Counted from the stretch's first letter, positions 36,160 through 46,456 are shown. The stretch is 64,000 nucleotides of DNA from Streptococcus australis (GCF_015553625.1 NZ_JADNGY010000003.1:124001-188000); one strand, 5' to 3'. The notes: generated by a model not told the origin, from the sequence alone. Made by a program: numbers and translations.

Positions 36160-37119
36160 TTAATATCCTCTTAAATATGGAAGTAAGGACATAAGAGTTG
36201 TCCCAAGGACCAAGACCCAAAACCAGAAGGAATACATGCTTCTTTGGAAGACGCCTGGTGCTGGTCGGTTTTCTTGTATGTAGTGAAAAATAGCTTTTCT
36301 TTTTAAAATCAAGACGATGGTAAAGGCGATGGTTCCACCTAAAAAGACTAGAATTTGAACCCACTCGGCCACATTCATATTGACATGCGTACCGAGGTAA
36401 TGAAGCCCTTGAGAGAGGACCAGGTTGTTAAAGATATGGTAGAAAATAGCCCACCAGATCGAATACTCGAAAGTCAAGTAGCCAAAGCCAAAGCCGATAA
36501 TTGTCGCAAAGAACAACTGATCAAAATTGGCATGGAACATTCCAAAAGCCAAGGCTGTCATGACGATCGCAAAGACTTTTCCATACTTTTCCAAGGCTCT
36601 CAGTCCAGCAACCCGGAAAACCAATTCCTCTGTGATAGGACCGATCAGAGTCGCATAGAGCAAGAGGCTCCAAGACTGGCTGAGTTGCTCGGACATATCC
36701 TCTTGTGGCTTGAAAAAGCCTAGAGTTTCCATCATGTGGTCTAAGAGTTGAGACAAGGCACTAGAAGCCAATTGGGCGAACCCCAAGAAGGCAATGAATA
36801 CTAAGAAAGTCTGCCAGGTCATCTTGCGTCCCTTTTGTCTCACATCTCCTTTAAAGAGGGAGCCTTGCAGATAAAGGGCAAATAGGAAGACACCTATACT
36901 GACAGATATCAGGTAGCTAATCCCATTCCCATTGATGAGATTTTCTACATACTCCTGCTTCTCTGCCATCTCCAATCCATACCGTCCAAACATAAAGAGG
37001 GTAATGGCAAAGGTCAAAATGATGCTAACAAAGACCATGACCAAGAGATAGAGACAAACCATCCCCGAAAAGCTTCCCAAATCCTTTTTGGGATCTAAAA
37101 ATCGATTAAACTGTTTCAT
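36160..37119 (-). CDS. CPBP-family intramembrane metalloprotease
   Basis: This 319-residue protein has about eight spans. It carries GPITEELVFRVAGLRAL (EExxxR), FGMFHANFDQLFFATIIGF (FxxxH) and AIFYHIFNNLVL, the full CPBP set. The start has GGAGTGAATGG upstream. It is 12 bp after the TIGR01906 gene and ends a minus-strand run from hemW. The substrate is unknown. Confidence 0.88.
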   Translation of the reverse strand: MKQFNRFLDPKKDLGSFSGMVCLYLLVMVFVSIILTFAITLFMFGRYGLEMAEKQEYVENLINGNGISYLISVSIGVFLFALYLQGSLFKGDVRQKGRKMTWQTFLVFIAFLGFAQLASSALSQLLDHMMETLGFFKPQEDMSEQLSQSWSLLLYATLIGPITEELVFRVAGLRALEKYGKVFAIVMTALAFGMFHANFDQLFFATIIGFGFGYLTFEYSIWWAIFYHIFNNLVLSQGLHYLGTHVNMNVAEWVQILVFLGGTIAFTIVLILKRKAIFHYIQENRPAPGVFQRSMYSFWFWVLVLGTTLMSLLPYLRGY

Positions 37120-37131
37120 CCATTCACTCCG

Positions 37132-37761
37132 CTAATCTACTGTTTTTGTTTTCCGGCTCCATCCGTAGCACCATCCAAAAGCCCCCTCATAGAGAACAAA
37201 GAAAATCAGAAAGGCATGTAGGAAATAGTCCTCCGGAAGAGCTAATATGATGGGATCCTTGTAGGGATCAAAGAGCCAAGTAGCATCTCCGACAAAGAGG
37301 ACTTGGTGAAAGAGGGTAAAGAATTGATCAAAGCCAATAAATAGGGTCACTCCTCCTATGACGATAGGCAAGAGAACCATCCCACCAAATAAAGGGCGAT
37401 AGAGACCTGCGTAGCCTTTACGCATGACCGTTCGAATAAATCGTATAGCCACTGGCAACAAGACCAGGAACAAGATCTGAGTCAGGTGAAAGAGGTACTT
37501 GACTGCTTGAAAATGATGGAGGCCATCTGGAGAGGATGGAAAATCTGGCATCTCCAGCTTCCAATTAAAAGGACTGGTCAAATACTGCATGAGGACTTGA
37601 AAGTTCTTCTGAATGACTGCAGGAGTCAAACCGGTCCGATTTTGAATTCGTAACCAGCTAATCTCCATGGGATAAATCAACCAGGCTACGAGAATGGTCC
37701 CTAAAATCACTGTTGCTAAGAGCCAGAGGACAAAGCCCGTTACCTTTAACCGATCACGCAT
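37132..37761 (-). CDS. TIGR01906-type integral membrane protein
   Basis: This 209-residue protein has four to five spans and the conserved phrases [31 protein letters not shown] and [13 protein letters not shown], which I associate with the TIGR01906 family, common in streptococci and lactobacilli and of unknown role. The start overlaps the stop of the HAD phosphatase gene by 8 nt (ATGCGTGA), as usual for this pair. Confidence 0.8.
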   Translation of the reverse strand: MRDRLKVTGFVLWLLATVILGTILVAWLIYPMEISWLRIQNRTGLTPAVIQKNFQVLMQYLTSPFNWKLEMPDFPSSPDGLHHFQAVKYLFHLTQILFLVLLPVAIRFIRTVMRKGYAGLYRPLFGGMVLLPIVIGGVTLFIGFDQFFTLFHQVLFVGDATWLFDPYKDPIILALPEDYFLHAFLIFFVLYEGAFGWCYGWSRKTKTVD

Positions 37762-38524
37762 CGAAATCCCACTCCGCTAAGCTAGATAGGACATGCGTTG
37801 GTGGCAAGGGCAGATCCGGCACTTCTTCTGGCTTGGTAAAGCCAGTTGTCACCAGCAAAGTAGGAATGCCATTGTCAATTCCTGCTCGGATGTCGGTCAG
37901 GTAATTGTCTCCCACCATGACCACTTCTTCGCGCTCTAGTCCCAGGTGAGCGATGGCCTTGTCCATAATGATGGCATTGGGCTTACCGATAAAGGTCGGC
38001 TTCACGCGCGTTGCCGCTTCGATAAGAGCATTTAGAGCACCCGCCCCTGGCATCATTCCCCGCTCTGTCGGGATATTGAGGTCAGGATTGGTCCCGATAA
38101 AATGCGCTCCCTTTTGAATGGCCAAGGTAGCGATAGAGAATTTCTCATAGTCCACTTCCCAGTCGAGACCCACCACGACATAGGCTGGATTGACGGTATC
38201 TTCGACGAAGCCTGCCTCAGCAATGGCTTGTTTCAAGCCAACATCTCCAATGACATAGGCGGTTTTTCCAAGATTCATATCCACCATATAATCAATGGTT
38301 GCTAGTGTCGCTGTATAGATGGTATCCAGCGGCGTTTCGATGTTGAATTGGCCTGCCAGCATCTCTTGGACCATTTCTGGCGTCCGCGTGGTATTGTTGG
38401 TCACAAAGAGGTAGGGGATCTGACGCTCTTGCAATTCGTGGACAAAGGCTTCCCCAGCTGGAATCCGCTCTTTCCCTTTATAAATAGTTCCATCTAAGTC
38501 AATTAAATAACCCTTATAAGTCAC
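37754..38524 (-). CDS. HAD-superfamily phosphatase, NagD/TIGR01457 type
   Basis: This 256-residue HAD IIA hydrolase has motif [12 protein letters not shown], motif [12 protein letters not shown], motif III Lys region [12 protein letters not shown] and motif [15 protein letters not shown]. It is a sugar- or nucleotide-phosphatase-like enzyme of unknown substrate. The likely start is GTG 38524 (AAGGAGACC 9 nt upstream); an ATG at 38548 lies before that site. It overlaps the end of the preceding membrane gene by 11 nt. Confidence 0.88.
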   Translation of the reverse strand: MTYKGYLIDLDGTIYKGKERIPAGEAFVHELQERQIPYLFVTNNTTRTPEMVQEMLAGQFNIETPLDTIYTATLATIDYMVDMNLGKTAYVIGDVGLKQAIAEAGFVEDTVNPAYVVVGLDWEVDYEKFSIATLAIQKGAHFIGTNPDLNIPTERGMMPGAGALNALIEAATRVKPTFIGKPNAIIMDKAIAHLGLEREEVVMVGDNYLTDIRAGIDNGIPTLLVTTGFTKPEEVPDLPLPPTHVLSSLAEWDFDA

Positions 38525-39218
38525 GAGATTCTTGGTCTCCTTTTTCACTTAATTCCTCTGCTTCTTTCTCCTGAAATTGAAACTGGCCACCTGCTCCATA
38601 GAGAAGCAAGCAAGCCCCGTATAAGGCAAATTGAAGGACCAGACCGAAGAAATTGATACTTGCTTTTCCAGCCTGAGTAAAGAGGAAGGATGAAATCATC
38701 AAGATGACGATGGTCACCATTAAGCCACCAATCTTAGCCTGATCAATGGTAATGGTATAGACGCCAGTTTCTTTTTCCTCATTAGTCTCTTTGCCAGCCT
38801 GAATAGGCTTCATGGTCTCAATGAAATCTGTCATTAAAGTCGCTGCGAGGCTGACAGTCGTACTGAAGAGGACACCTTGAGAGAGCTTATTAAAGAAGTT
38901 ACTCCAAAAGCTACCTGATTGGCTAGTGATACTCAAAGAAAAGACGACGACAGGCAGGATAAAGGCCAAAATCAAATGAATCCAAACACGATACCAGCGT
39001 ACATCTTCCTTGAGAAAACGAAGAAAGTCTTCAAAATTCAATCGGTAGCGTACAAAACGAATCGCTTCCTCAATAAAGATATAAAAGGCTGCGACTAAGG
39101 TTAAGAAACCATCTCCCAATACATAGAGAGGATTTTTCTTACGACGAGCATAGGCAACAACCCGTCGTTGAACCTCCATCAAGTCTTCTTTTTTCTGTTT
39201 TAATCTTCTTTTTTCCAT
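38514..39218 (-). CDS. unrecognised membrane protein
   Basis: This 234-residue protein has a basic N-terminus ([13 protein letters not shown]) and about four to five spans ([60 protein letters not shown]). It has a short acidic tail. The start at 39218 has AAGGAAACATT and overlaps the thioesterase by 19 nt. In S. pneumoniae the thioesterase and HAD genes are adjacent as I recall, so this may be an added gene. Confidence 0.7.
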   Translation of the reverse strand: MEKRRLKQKKEDLMEVQRRVVAYARRKKNPLYVLGDGFLTLVAAFYIFIEEAIRFVRYRLNFEDFLRFLKEDVRWYRVWIHLILAFILPVVVFSLSITSQSGSFWSNFFNKLSQGVLFSTTVSLAATLMTDFIETMKPIQAGKETNEEKETGVYTITIDQAKIGGLMVTIVILMISSFLFTQAGKASINFFGLVLQFALYGACLLLYGAGGQFQFQEKEAEELSEKGDQESRDL

Positions 39219-39958
39219 AATGTTTCCTTATCTATTTCTTCCCAAGTGATGAGGGCTTGGGCGTGTACTTGGCCTTCTGATGAGATGACATGATTGCTGA
39301 TCATCCCTTCTCGCTCAACGCTAGAGGTAATCATGCCTCCAGGAAGGACCTCCTTAACATACTTGAGATGGACACGTTTGGGGATATGCTGGGTTAGGAA
39401 TTCTGCTCCCATGACTTCAAAGACCCAGTCTAGGTACTTGCTGTTGTTCACATGACCGTTCATGTCTAGATCATAGAACCGCACATGGTAGTCCTGCTCC
39501 ATGGCCCCATTCAGTTCTGGATAGCGTGGACCACGGCGGATTTTCTTCTCAAACGGTGACTCATATGGATCGGTGATCTCCTCCGGTACGGATTGGACCT
39601 TACGACTATCCCGATCCATCAAGACAAAGGTGGCCACCATCTCGACGATAGCTTCCCCATTCTGATCTCTGACCACAAAGGAACGGTAGCAAAAGAGACG
39701 ATTGTGGGCCAGGGCCTGAGTCTCAATGGTAATCTGTTCATCAAAGACCGGCAGGCGATGAACCGTGATGTCATAGTCGGTGATGATCCAGACTAGATTG
39801 TACTGTTCGAGCAGGTCCCTGTCACTGATACCAATCTCCATCGACTGCATGCCTGAGACTTGCAAGGACAAGAGGATGAGCTGTGGCATTTTGATAAAGC
39901 CATTCACATCGCTCATATCAAAGGGGACTTTCATGTCATACTGATAAATTTTAGCCAT
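39200..39958 (-). CDS. acyl-ACP thioesterase
   Basis: This 252-residue protein is a tandem hot-dog FatA-type acyl-ACP thioesterase. It has an N-terminal DVNGFIKMPQLILLSLQVSG and the second hot-dog YDLDMNGHVNNSKYLDWVFE with the conserved Asn/His. It releases free fatty acids from acyl-ACP. It starts 3 nt after the hemW stop. Confidence 0.9.
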   Translation of the reverse strand: MAKIYQYDMKVPFDMSDVNGFIKMPQLILLSLQVSGMQSMEIGISDRDLLEQYNLVWIITDYDITVHRLPVFDEQITIETQALAHNRLFCYRSFVVRDQNGEAIVEMVATFVLMDRDSRKVQSVPEEITDPYESPFEKKIRRGPRYPELNGAMEQDYHVRFYDLDMNGHVNNSKYLDWVFEVMGAEFLTQHIPKRVHLKYVKEVLPGGMITSSVEREGMISNHVISSEGQVHAQALITWEEIDKETLWKKED

Positions 39959-39961
39959 CGT

Positions 39962-41092
39962 TTACTCCAATATAAATTTCTCTGCTACGGTATCCCCAAG
40001 GAACAAGCCTCTCTTAGTCATCCGCACTTGCTTGTCATCTGGAACCAAGAGTCCCTGCTCCGTTAGACTGGCCACCACTTGTCCATAGCGTTGGTCAAAG
40101 GAGATACCAAATTTTTCTTCAAAACGTGCCTTAGACACACCTGTCTTTTTCCGTAGACCGAGGAACAACTCCTCTTCCATCTTCTCTTCCAGTGTCAGGT
40201 GCTCCTCTGTAATCCGTGCCTTACCAGCCTCAACAGCTTCCAGGTAATGCCGGATTGGGCCATGATTCTTGTAGCGAATCCCATCGACATAGCCGGAAGC
40301 ACCAGCTCCCAGGCCATAGTATTCTGCATTATCCCAATAGACCAGATTGTGGCGACTTTCAAAGCCAGGCTTGGAGAAATTGGAAATCTCATAGTGCTCA
40401 AAGCCTGCTTTTTCCAGTTCCTCAATGATGTACTCAAACATCTCCGCTTCCAACTCTTCTTTGGGGAGAGGAAGCTTGCCCCGTCGCATGCGGTTCATAA
40501 AGACCGTGTGGTTTTCTAAAATCAAACTATAGAGACTCATGTGGGGGATGTCCAAGTCGATCGCCTTGGCGACATTTTCCTTGACCTGGTCCATGGTCTG
40601 ACCCGGCAGAGCATAGATCAAATCAATCGAAATATTGTCAAATCCTGCCTGCTTGAGGTGGCGGATATTGTCATAGATATCCTGCTCCTGGTGACTCCGA
40701 CCGATCTTTTTCAGCATCTTGTTATCAAAGGTTTGGACACCCAGAGAGACCCGATTGACCTGAGACTCCTTGAGAACTGCGATCTTATCCGGATCCAAAT
40801 CGCCAGGATTGGCTTCGATGGTAAACTCTTCTACTTCCGATAGGTCCATAACCTTGGGCAATTCTGTCAAGAGATAGGCCAGTTGTTGGGCGGACAGAGC
40901 TGTCGGAGTCCCTCCACCGATGTAGAGAGTCCGAAGTTTGCCAATCTCATACGATCGAGTCTCCTGGATCAAGTGTTCCAGATAGGCATCGACCGGCTGA
41001 TTCTTGATAAAAACCTTAGAAAAGTCACAATAATAACAAATCTGGGTACAAAATGGAATATGCACATAGGCAGAGGACGGTTTAGCTTGCAT
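39962..41092 (-). CDS. hemW: radical SAM haem chaperone HemW
   Basis: This 376-residue radical-SAM protein has AYVHIPFCTQICYYCDF, the CxxxCxxC cluster without the fourth Cys of true HemN, which marks HemW. GGGTPTAL (SAM), and the C-terminal HemN domain with GLGAGASGYVDG and RYKNHG follow. It is probably a haem-handling chaperone rather than a coproporphyrinogen oxidase. The start at 41092 follows TATAAT by 7 nt, so the transcript may be leaderless. Confidence 0.93.
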   Translation of the reverse strand: MQAKPSSAYVHIPFCTQICYYCDFSKVFIKNQPVDAYLEHLIQETRSYEIGKLRTLYIGGGTPTALSAQQLAYLLTELPKVMDLSEVEEFTIEANPGDLDPDKIAVLKESQVNRVSLGVQTFDNKMLKKIGRSHQEQDIYDNIRHLKQAGFDNISIDLIYALPGQTMDQVKENVAKAIDLDIPHMSLYSLILENHTVFMNRMRRGKLPLPKEELEAEMFEYIIEELEKAGFEHYEISNFSKPGFESRHNLVYWDNAEYYGLGAGASGYVDGIRYKNHGPIRHYLEAVEAGKARITEEHLTLEEKMEEELFLGLRKKTGVSKARFEEKFGISFDQRYGQVVASLTEQGLLVPDDKQVRMTKRGLFLGDTVAEKFILE

Positions 41093-41099
41093 AACCTTT

Positions 41100-41105
41100 A
41101 TTATA
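41100..41105 (-). promoter_or_regulatory. hemW extended -10 element
   Basis: TGTGG-TATAAT on the minus strand ends 7 nt before the hemW ATG. No good -35 is seen; the TGn extension would compensate. Confidence 0.6.
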
Positions 41106-41159
41106 CCACATTTCGCACCAAAACCAGAGCAGAAAAGAAAGGGGAAAGCAAGGATTTCC

Positions 41160-41188
41160 TTGACAAGAAGGAATGAAAGGAATAGAAT
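41160..41188 (+). promoter_or_regulatory. ABC-F leader promoter
   Basis: TTGACA (41160-41165), 17 bp, TAGAAT (41183-41188) is the best sigma-A promoter in the window. It would start transcription near 41195, giving a leader of about 216 nt. Confidence 0.8.
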
Positions 41189-41218
41189 AAAGCTAATCAC
41201 ATTCGGAGGTAAGGAGAT

Positions 41219-41230
41219 ATGAACAACTAA
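41219..41230 (+). CDS. three-codon leader ORF (Met-Asn-Asn)
   Basis: ATG AAC AAC TAA is preceded by a very strong double binding site (GGAGGTAAGGAG, 41205-41216). So short an ORF with so strong a site upstream of an ABC-F gene fits a ribosome-stalling sensor. Expression is inferred. Confidence 0.6.
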   Translation: MNN

Positions 41231-41235
41231 GTTTC

Positions 41236-41389
41236 GTTAAATAAGATACTTTATTTAGTGGACTGCTTGTTCTATCTCTTTTTGTGTACCCTCTCGCCTA
41301 TTCTCCAACCTTTTGTTGGCTAAATTAGGTCTTTTTCTACTTGGGTTCCGCTTGAATACAGCTCTACTAAATAGGTAGAGCTGTTTTTT
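41236..41389 (+). promoter_or_regulatory. transcription attenuator of the ABC-F gene
   Basis: Terminator: CAGCTCTAC (41359-41367) / GTAGAGCTG (41375-41383) plus six T. Antiterminator: TTTAGTGGACTG (41254-41265) can pair with CAGCTCTACTAAA (41359-41371) and break the terminator. A competing early hairpin (TAAATAAG / CTTTATTTA, about 41237-41257) ties up the antiterminator strand. A ribosome halted on the leader ORF could block that early hairpin and favour readthrough. Confidence 0.7.
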
Positions 41390-41410
41390 GTCCCAGTAGA
41401 AAGGAATCTT

Positions 41411-42934
41411 ATGCTAAAACTATCCCACCTCACTATCCACCATACAAAAGATTTACGCGATCTAGTACGTAATCTGTCCCTAACCATACATGAAGGAGAA
41501 AAAGTTGCTATTATTGGCGAAGAAGGGAATGGAAAATCTTCCTTACTTCAGGTCCTCATGTCCCCAAAATCTCTACCAGATTATCTGACCATAGAAGGAG
41601 AAATCACCACTTCCTTTCACTCCTATGCCTATATTCCCCAGTCTTTGCCGGAAGCATTGAAGGGAAAAACTTTGGGAGAATATTTTTTTGGAGAGGACGA
41701 GCTAGACTATGCCAGCCTCTACAGACTGGCTGATCAATTGCATTTTAATAGCGACCGCTTTGCAAGCGATCAAACCATCGGAAGTCTATCTGGAGGAGAA
41801 GCCCTCAAGGTCCAACTTCTTCACGAACTTTGTCGTCCTCATGAATTGCTATTTTTAGATGAACCCTCAAACGATCTAGATTTAGAGACCCTGGACTGGC
41901 TCCAGCAGATGATCCAAACAAGCCCCCAAACCATTCTATTTATTTCCCATCATGAGGATTTTTTGACTCAGACGGCGGATACTATCATACACTTAAGACA
42001 GATCAAACACCGTAAGGAGGCTGAAACCATCGTGGAGCACCTAGGCTATCAAGACTACAGCAGCCAGAGGGAACAACAATTTAAGCAACAGTCTCAGCAA
42101 GCTGCCAATGATCAACGAGCCTACAAAAAAACAATGGAGAAACACCGTCGCGTCCGCCAGCAAGTCGAAACCTCCTTACGAAATACCAAAGATAGCACTG
42201 CTGGACGTCTCCTAGCAAAGAAAATGAAGACTCTCCTATCACAGGAAAAGCGCTATGAGCGAGAATTCCAATCCATGACTTCCCAACCCTATGATGAGGA
42301 AATCATTAATCTGCATTTCCCTTCCCTTACTCCCTTGTCTCCTCAAAAACGTGTCCTTCTCTTAGATCAGGAAGAGCTTGCAATTGGTGATCGTGTCCTA
42401 GTCAAGAACCTCTCCCTCACTCTTCATGGGCAGGATAAGATAGGGATTATCGGTTCCAACGGTGTTGGAAAATCCACTTTCCTAAAAATGATTTGGGAGA
42501 TTTTACAGAAGAATGAGAGTATCCGCACTGCCTATATGCCTCAAGATTACACTGAACTCCTCCCTCTAACTCAGACACCCGTTCAATTTCTACAGCATTC
42601 AGGTGATCGCGAAGAAATCAACACCATTCAATTGCATTTAGCCTCCCTCAACTTTACTTATTCTGAAATGCACCATCCTATCTCTGAACTTTCTGGTGGC
42701 CAGCAAGGAAAACTCTTCCTCCTTCAATTAGTACTCACAAGACCCCAGTTTCTGCTCTTGGACGAGCCTACTCGTAATTTTTCCCCCACTTCCCAACCAG
42801 AAATTCGACGCCTATTCGCAGACTATCCAGGTGGACTGGTTACCGTCTCCCACGATCGGACCTTCCTTAAGGAAGTCTGCCAAAAAATCTATCGTCTAAC
42901 TGAAAATGGTTTAGTAGAGATAGAGTCGCTCTAA
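41411..42934 (+). CDS. ABC-F ribosomal protection/antibiotic-response ATPase
   Basis: This 507-residue protein has two ABC domains and no membrane span. ABC1 has Walker A GEEGNGKSS (36-44), LSGGEALKV and LLFLDEPSNDLD. An Arg/Lys/Gln-rich interdomain linker (about 210-300) precedes ABC2 with Walker A GSNGVGKST, LSGGQQGKLF and LLLDEPTRNFSP. The DEPTRNFSP variant instead of DEPTNHLD is what I recall of Lsa/Vga-like resistance ABC-F proteins. It would displace lincosamide-, streptogramin- or pleuromutilin-type drugs from the ribosome; which drug is unknown. The attenuator upstream fits drug induction. Confidence 0.85.
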   Translation: MLKLSHLTIHHTKDLRDLVRNLSLTIHEGEKVAIIGEEGNGKSSLLQVLMSPKSLPDYLTIEGEITTSFHSYAYIPQSLPEALKGKTLGEYFFGEDELDYASLYRLADQLHFNSDRFASDQTIGSLSGGEALKVQLLHELCRPHELLFLDEPSNDLDLETLDWLQQMIQTSPQTILFISHHEDFLTQTADTIIHLRQIKHRKEAETIVEHLGYQDYSSQREQQFKQQSQQAANDQRAYKKTMEKHRRVRQQVETSLRNTKDSTAGRLLAKKMKTLLSQEKRYEREFQSMTSQPYDEEIINLHFPSLTPLSPQKRVLLLDQEELAIGDRVLVKNLSLTLHGQDKIGIIGSNGVGKSTFLKMIWEILQKNESIRTAYMPQDYTELLPLTQTPVQFLQHSGDREEINTIQLHLASLNFTYSEMHHPISELSGGQQGKLFLLQLVLTRPQFLLLDEPTRNFSPTSQPEIRRLFADYPGGLVTVSHDRTFLKEVCQKIYRLTENGLVEIESL

Positions 42935-42937
42935 CGT

Positions 42938-42968
42938 AAAAAAGATTGGACAAAACCAATCTTAGAAA
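42938..42968 (+). terminator. ABC-F terminator
   Basis: AAGATTGG/CCAATCTT with loop ACAAAA follows the ABC-F stop within 8 bp. The T-tract is poor on the plus strand. Confidence 0.5.
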
Positions 42969-43035
42969 ACGTTGACAAAACTGTTCATTTATATAAATCT
43001 AACAAATCCAGAGATATCCAATCCTCTACTGAAAC

Positions 43036-43213
43036 ATTCCGCCGTGAGAAAAGTGCCTGAAACTTAATGGTCTCAGGCACTCAGAATTATTGAGAGTAAA
43101 ACAGTTTGGGAAACTGTTTTAGCCTGAGCCCGGAAATTAAAGAGCGAAGGGGCTCAATAATTAGTCATGGAACTTCGAAGAAGTTCGCTGACGTCCGTTC
43201 TCACCTAAGGAAA
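43036..43213 (+). repeat. structured intergenic element, copy 2
   Basis: This 178-nt copy has the same layout as copy 1. The domain-closing stem here is AATTATTG / CAATAATT where copy 1 has AGTTTT/AAAACT, a full compensatory change. Hairpin 1 is GTGCCTGA/TCAGGCAC. Homology with copy 1 continues through GACTTTATCTTCAAT to about 43241. It lies between the ABC-F terminator and the proC end. Confidence 0.85.
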
Positions 43214-43270
43214 GTTTCTTAGAGGACTTTATCTTCAATTTGAATAATTGGCTAAAACTAATCTTTTTTT

Positions 43271-44086
43271 CTACTTTTTCGCTGCCTCTTGTCCCATTTC
43301 TTGGGTGCGTTTGTAGGCCGCTTCCACGCCGGCAATAATATCGCCCCGTAAGCCGACTTGTTCCAATCGGTTGACTCCTGCGATAGTAGAGCCGCCTGGA
43401 CTACAAACCGCGTCTCTCAAGCGGGCTGGGTGCTCGCCTGTCTCTAAGACCATTTGACTGGCTCCTCGGAAGGTCTGGGCAGCCATCTGCAAGGCTTTCT
43501 CTCGCGAAAGCCCTAAACTCACTCCTGCATCTGCCATGGCTTCGATCATTTGATAGACAAAGGCTGGACCACAGCCTGCCACAGACGTTGCAGGATCCAT
43601 CAATTTTTCCTCGATTTCGTAGAGAGCCCCTGCTCTTGCTAAGAGCTGTTTGACTTGGGCTACTTGCTGGTCTGTTACTATTTGGGAGCGAACCAGACTG
43701 ATGACACCTTGACCAATAGCTACGGGCATATTGGGCATGATGCGAATGAGCCCCACCCGGTCATTTTTAACCACACCTGCCATCTTCTCCAATCCCAGAC
43801 CCGCCGCCATGGAAATCAGTAACAGATCGGAGCGTTGACTCAAGACCTCCTGATAGTCTTCTAGGAGGGGGCAGATTTGGTAGGGTTTGACCCCCAAGAA
43901 GATAACCTCCGCCTCTTCAAAGGCCTGTTGAAGAGAAGATGCTGTGCCCCCACACTGGCTGATAAAATCTTGAACCTTTTGAGGGGAACGATTGACCAAG
44001 AGTAGGTCTGGGGCAGCCACTTCTTTTGCGACCGCTTTGGCCAGACTAGTGCCCATGTTTCCTAGTCCAATAAATGCTACTTTCAT
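43271..44086 (-). CDS. proC: pyrroline-5-carboxylate reductase
   Basis: This 271-residue enzyme reduces P5C to proline with NAD(P)H. It has the N-terminal Rossmann motif MKVAFIGLGNMG and the C-terminal signature GCGPAFVYQMIEAMADAGVSLG and SPGGSTIAGV. It is the last gene of proBAC, 3 nt after proA. Confidence 0.97.
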   Translation of the reverse strand: MKVAFIGLGNMGTSLAKAVAKEVAAPDLLLVNRSPQKVQDFISQCGGTASSLQQAFEEAEVIFLGVKPYQICPLLEDYQEVLSQRSDLLLISMAAGLGLEKMAGVVKNDRVGLIRIMPNMPVAIGQGVISLVRSQIVTDQQVAQVKQLLARAGALYEIEEKLMDPATSVAGCGPAFVYQMIEAMADAGVSLGLSREKALQMAAQTFRGASQMVLETGEHPARLRDAVCSPGGSTIAGVNRLEQVGLRGDIIAGVEAAYKRTQEMGQEAAKK

Positions 44087-44089
44087 CTC

Positions 44090-45334
44090 TTACCTCACTT
44101 GACCGTTTCCAGTGACCAGATACTTATAGCTGGTCAACTCACGCAAGCCCATAGGACCACGCGCATGCAACTTCTGGGTCGAGATCCCCATCTCACAGCC
44201 TAGACCAAACTCTCCGCCATCTGTGAAGCGGGTCGAAGCATTGACATAAACGGCTGCCGAGTCAACTTGGTTGCTGAAGAGCTCAATGGCTCTTGGATCT
44301 TCAGAGACAATGGCATCTGAATGGTGGGTACTGTGGGCTCCGATATGAACGATGGCTTCTTCTACAGAAGGGACGACCTTCACGGCCATGACATAATCTA
44401 AGAATTCCGTATCAAAGTCAGTCTCAGAAGCTGGTGAACCGTCAATGATTTGCTGAGCTTGAGCATCCAAACGCATTTCCACTGGTACCGGAGCCTCGTC
44501 TACCAAGACTTTCTTCACTAGTGGCAGAAAGTCACCAGCAATAGCTTCATGCACCAAGAGGACTTCCATAGCATTGCAGACGGATGGTCGGCTGGTCTTG
44601 GCATTCTGGATGATACTGAGAGCCTTGTCTAAATCTGCCGTTTGATCGACATAGACGTGAACAATCCCAGTCCCTGTCTCAATCACAGGGACAATTGCTT
44701 GCTCTACGACTGCCTGGATCAAGCCAGCTCCCCCACGTGGAATAAGAAGGTCTAAATCCCCCTTGGCCTTCATCATGACCAGACTGCTCTCCCGACTGGT
44801 ATCTTCGACCAACTGGAGGACAGCAGGATCAATAGTGGTCGCTTGCAAGCCTGTTTTTAAGGCGTTAACGATGGCATGGGCTGTCTGATAGGCATCCTTG
44901 CCACTGCGAAGGACAACCGCACTCCCGCTTTTCAGGGCCAAGGCTGCTGCATCAGAGGTCACGTTGGGACGACTTTCATAGATAATCCCAATGACCCCCA
45001 TGGCCACGCGTTTCTTCTGAATGACCAAACCGTTCTCCAGGGTCCGCTCCTCTAAGAGTTCTCCCACTGGATCGGGTAGGGCAGCCACTTGGAGAATTCC
45101 ATCAGCCATGGCTTGAATCCGCTCTTCTGTCAAGAGCAGGCGATCCAGCATTACCTCCGAAATCCGGCCCCGAGCATCTTCCATATCCAATTGATTAGCA
45201 GCCAAAATATCAGCTGTTGCGTCAACCAAGGCGTCGGCCATCGCTCTTAAGGCTTTATTTTTCTCATCACTTGTTGCAGTATTAATACTTTTTTTGGCCT
45301 GTTTAGCCAGGCGAATCTGATCGATCGTCTCCAT
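44090..45334 (-). CDS. proA: gamma-glutamyl phosphate reductase
   Basis: This is a 414-residue aldehyde-dehydrogenase-fold enzyme. It makes glutamate semialdehyde from glutamyl-5-phosphate. It has [31 protein letters not shown], the catalytic Cys in [14 protein letters not shown] and [27 protein letters not shown] precedes the start, 12 bp after proB. Confidence 0.97.
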   Translation of the reverse strand: METIDQIRLAKQAKKSINTATSDEKNKALRAMADALVDATADILAANQLDMEDARGRISEVMLDRLLLTEERIQAMADGILQVAALPDPVGELLEERTLENGLVIQKKRVAMGVIGIIYESRPNVTSDAAALALKSGSAVVLRSGKDAYQTAHAIVNALKTGLQATTIDPAVLQLVEDTSRESSLVMMKAKGDLDLLIPRGGAGLIQAVVEQAIVPVIETGTGIVHVYVDQTADLDKALSIIQNAKTSRPSVCNAMEVLLVHEAIAGDFLPLVKKVLVDEAPVPVEMRLDAQAQQIIDGSPASETDFDTEFLDYVMAVKVVPSVEEAIVHIGAHSTHHSDAIVSEDPRAIELFSNQVDSAAVYVNASTRFTDGGEFGLGCEMGISTQKLHARGPMGLRELTSYKYLVTGNGQVR

Positions 45335-45346
45335 CTAATCCCTCCT

Positions 45347-46456
45347 TTAAAATTCTGTAAATAAGAGTTCTACTTCAGGTGTGATGGTAATCCAATCATC
45401 CCGGTGAATGACGATGCCCTTTGGCTTTTGACCATGGAGCAAATCTTTAATGGCAGCAGCCCCTATGCGGGTACGCCCTTTCCCAATGACCTGTCCAGTC
45501 TCTGCATCATGAACCGTGATAATATCGGAGAAAGAGAAGGCTCCCTCAACCTTTACCACACCAGACACAAGGATACTCTTGCCCTCTTCTTTAACAGCCT
45601 TAACCGCTCCTTGATCCAGCCATACAGACCCTTGACTAGGCGCATAGAAGGCCAGCCATTGTTTCTGATTGCGCAAAAACTTATCCTGAGCTGTAAAATA
45701 GCTGCCATCCTGAGTTTTCTCTGCCGCATCTAGAAGAGCGTCTTCTTTCAAGGATGAACAGATATAAACAGGAACTCCTGACTCTGTGGCAATGGTGGCT
45801 GCTTTAATTTTTGTCAGCATGCCTCCTGTCCCATTGCTTGAGCCTGCTCCACCGGCCATCTCGATAATGTCCTTGCTGATTGAGTCAATCCGCTCCAAGC
45901 GTTTGGCAGTCGGATCCTTTTGAGGATGCCCTGTATAGAGTCCATCCACATCCGTTAGCAAGACCAAGAGATCTGCCTGAACCATGGCTGCCACTTGGGC
46001 ACTCAGGGTATCGTTGTCTCCAACCTTGAGTTCTTCAATCGAAACTGTATCGTTCTCATTGATAATCGGAATGGCCCCTCTTTGCAAGAGGACAGAAAGG
46101 GCCTGGTGGGCATTTTTATAGCGGCGTTGGTCAACAAAGTCATCCTGGGTCAAGAGGACCTGGGCAGATACGATGTCGCGTACCAGTAGATTAGAGGTAT
46201 ATTCTTCTAACAGCAACCCTTGGCCAACTGCTGCAGAAGCCTGCTTGTCTGCGATTTTGGTCGGGCGTTTTTTAAAGCCAAGCGCACCAAAACCAGCCGC
46301 AATCGCCCCCGAAGAGACCAAAATCAATTCATGCCCTTGCTCATGTAAGAGAGCTAGTTGCTGGGTGATGGCCTTGACCTTGCTCCGAGACAAGCTCCCA
46401 TCTTGATTGGTCAGGGAAGAGGTCCCTACCTTAAACACAATACGCTTATTCTTCAT
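45347..46456 (-). CDS. proB: glutamate 5-kinase
   Basis: This 369-residue kinase has an amino-acid kinase domain ([43 protein letters not shown]) and a C-terminal PUA domain (about 275-369). It catalyses the first committed step of proline synthesis, usually feedback-inhibited by proline. The start at 46456 follows GGAGAATGAATGG. An upstream in-frame ATG lies inside the TATAAT -10 and cannot be the start. Confidence 0.97.
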   Translation of the reverse strand: MKNKRIVFKVGTSSLTNQDGSLSRSKVKAITQQLALLHEQGHELILVSSGAIAAGFGALGFKKRPTKIADKQASAAVGQGLLLEEYTSNLLVRDIVSAQVLLTQDDFVDQRRYKNAHQALSVLLQRGAIPIINENDTVSIEELKVGDNDTLSAQVAAMVQADLLVLLTDVDGLYTGHPQKDPTAKRLERIDSISKDIIEMAGGAGSSNGTGGMLTKIKAATIATESGVPVYICSSLKEDALLDAAEKTQDGSYFTAQDKFLRNQKQWLAFYAPSQGSVWLDQGAVKAVKEEGKSILVSGVVKVEGAFSFSDIITVHDAETGQVIGKGRTRIGAAAIKDLLHGQKPKGIVIHRDDWITITPEVELLFTEF

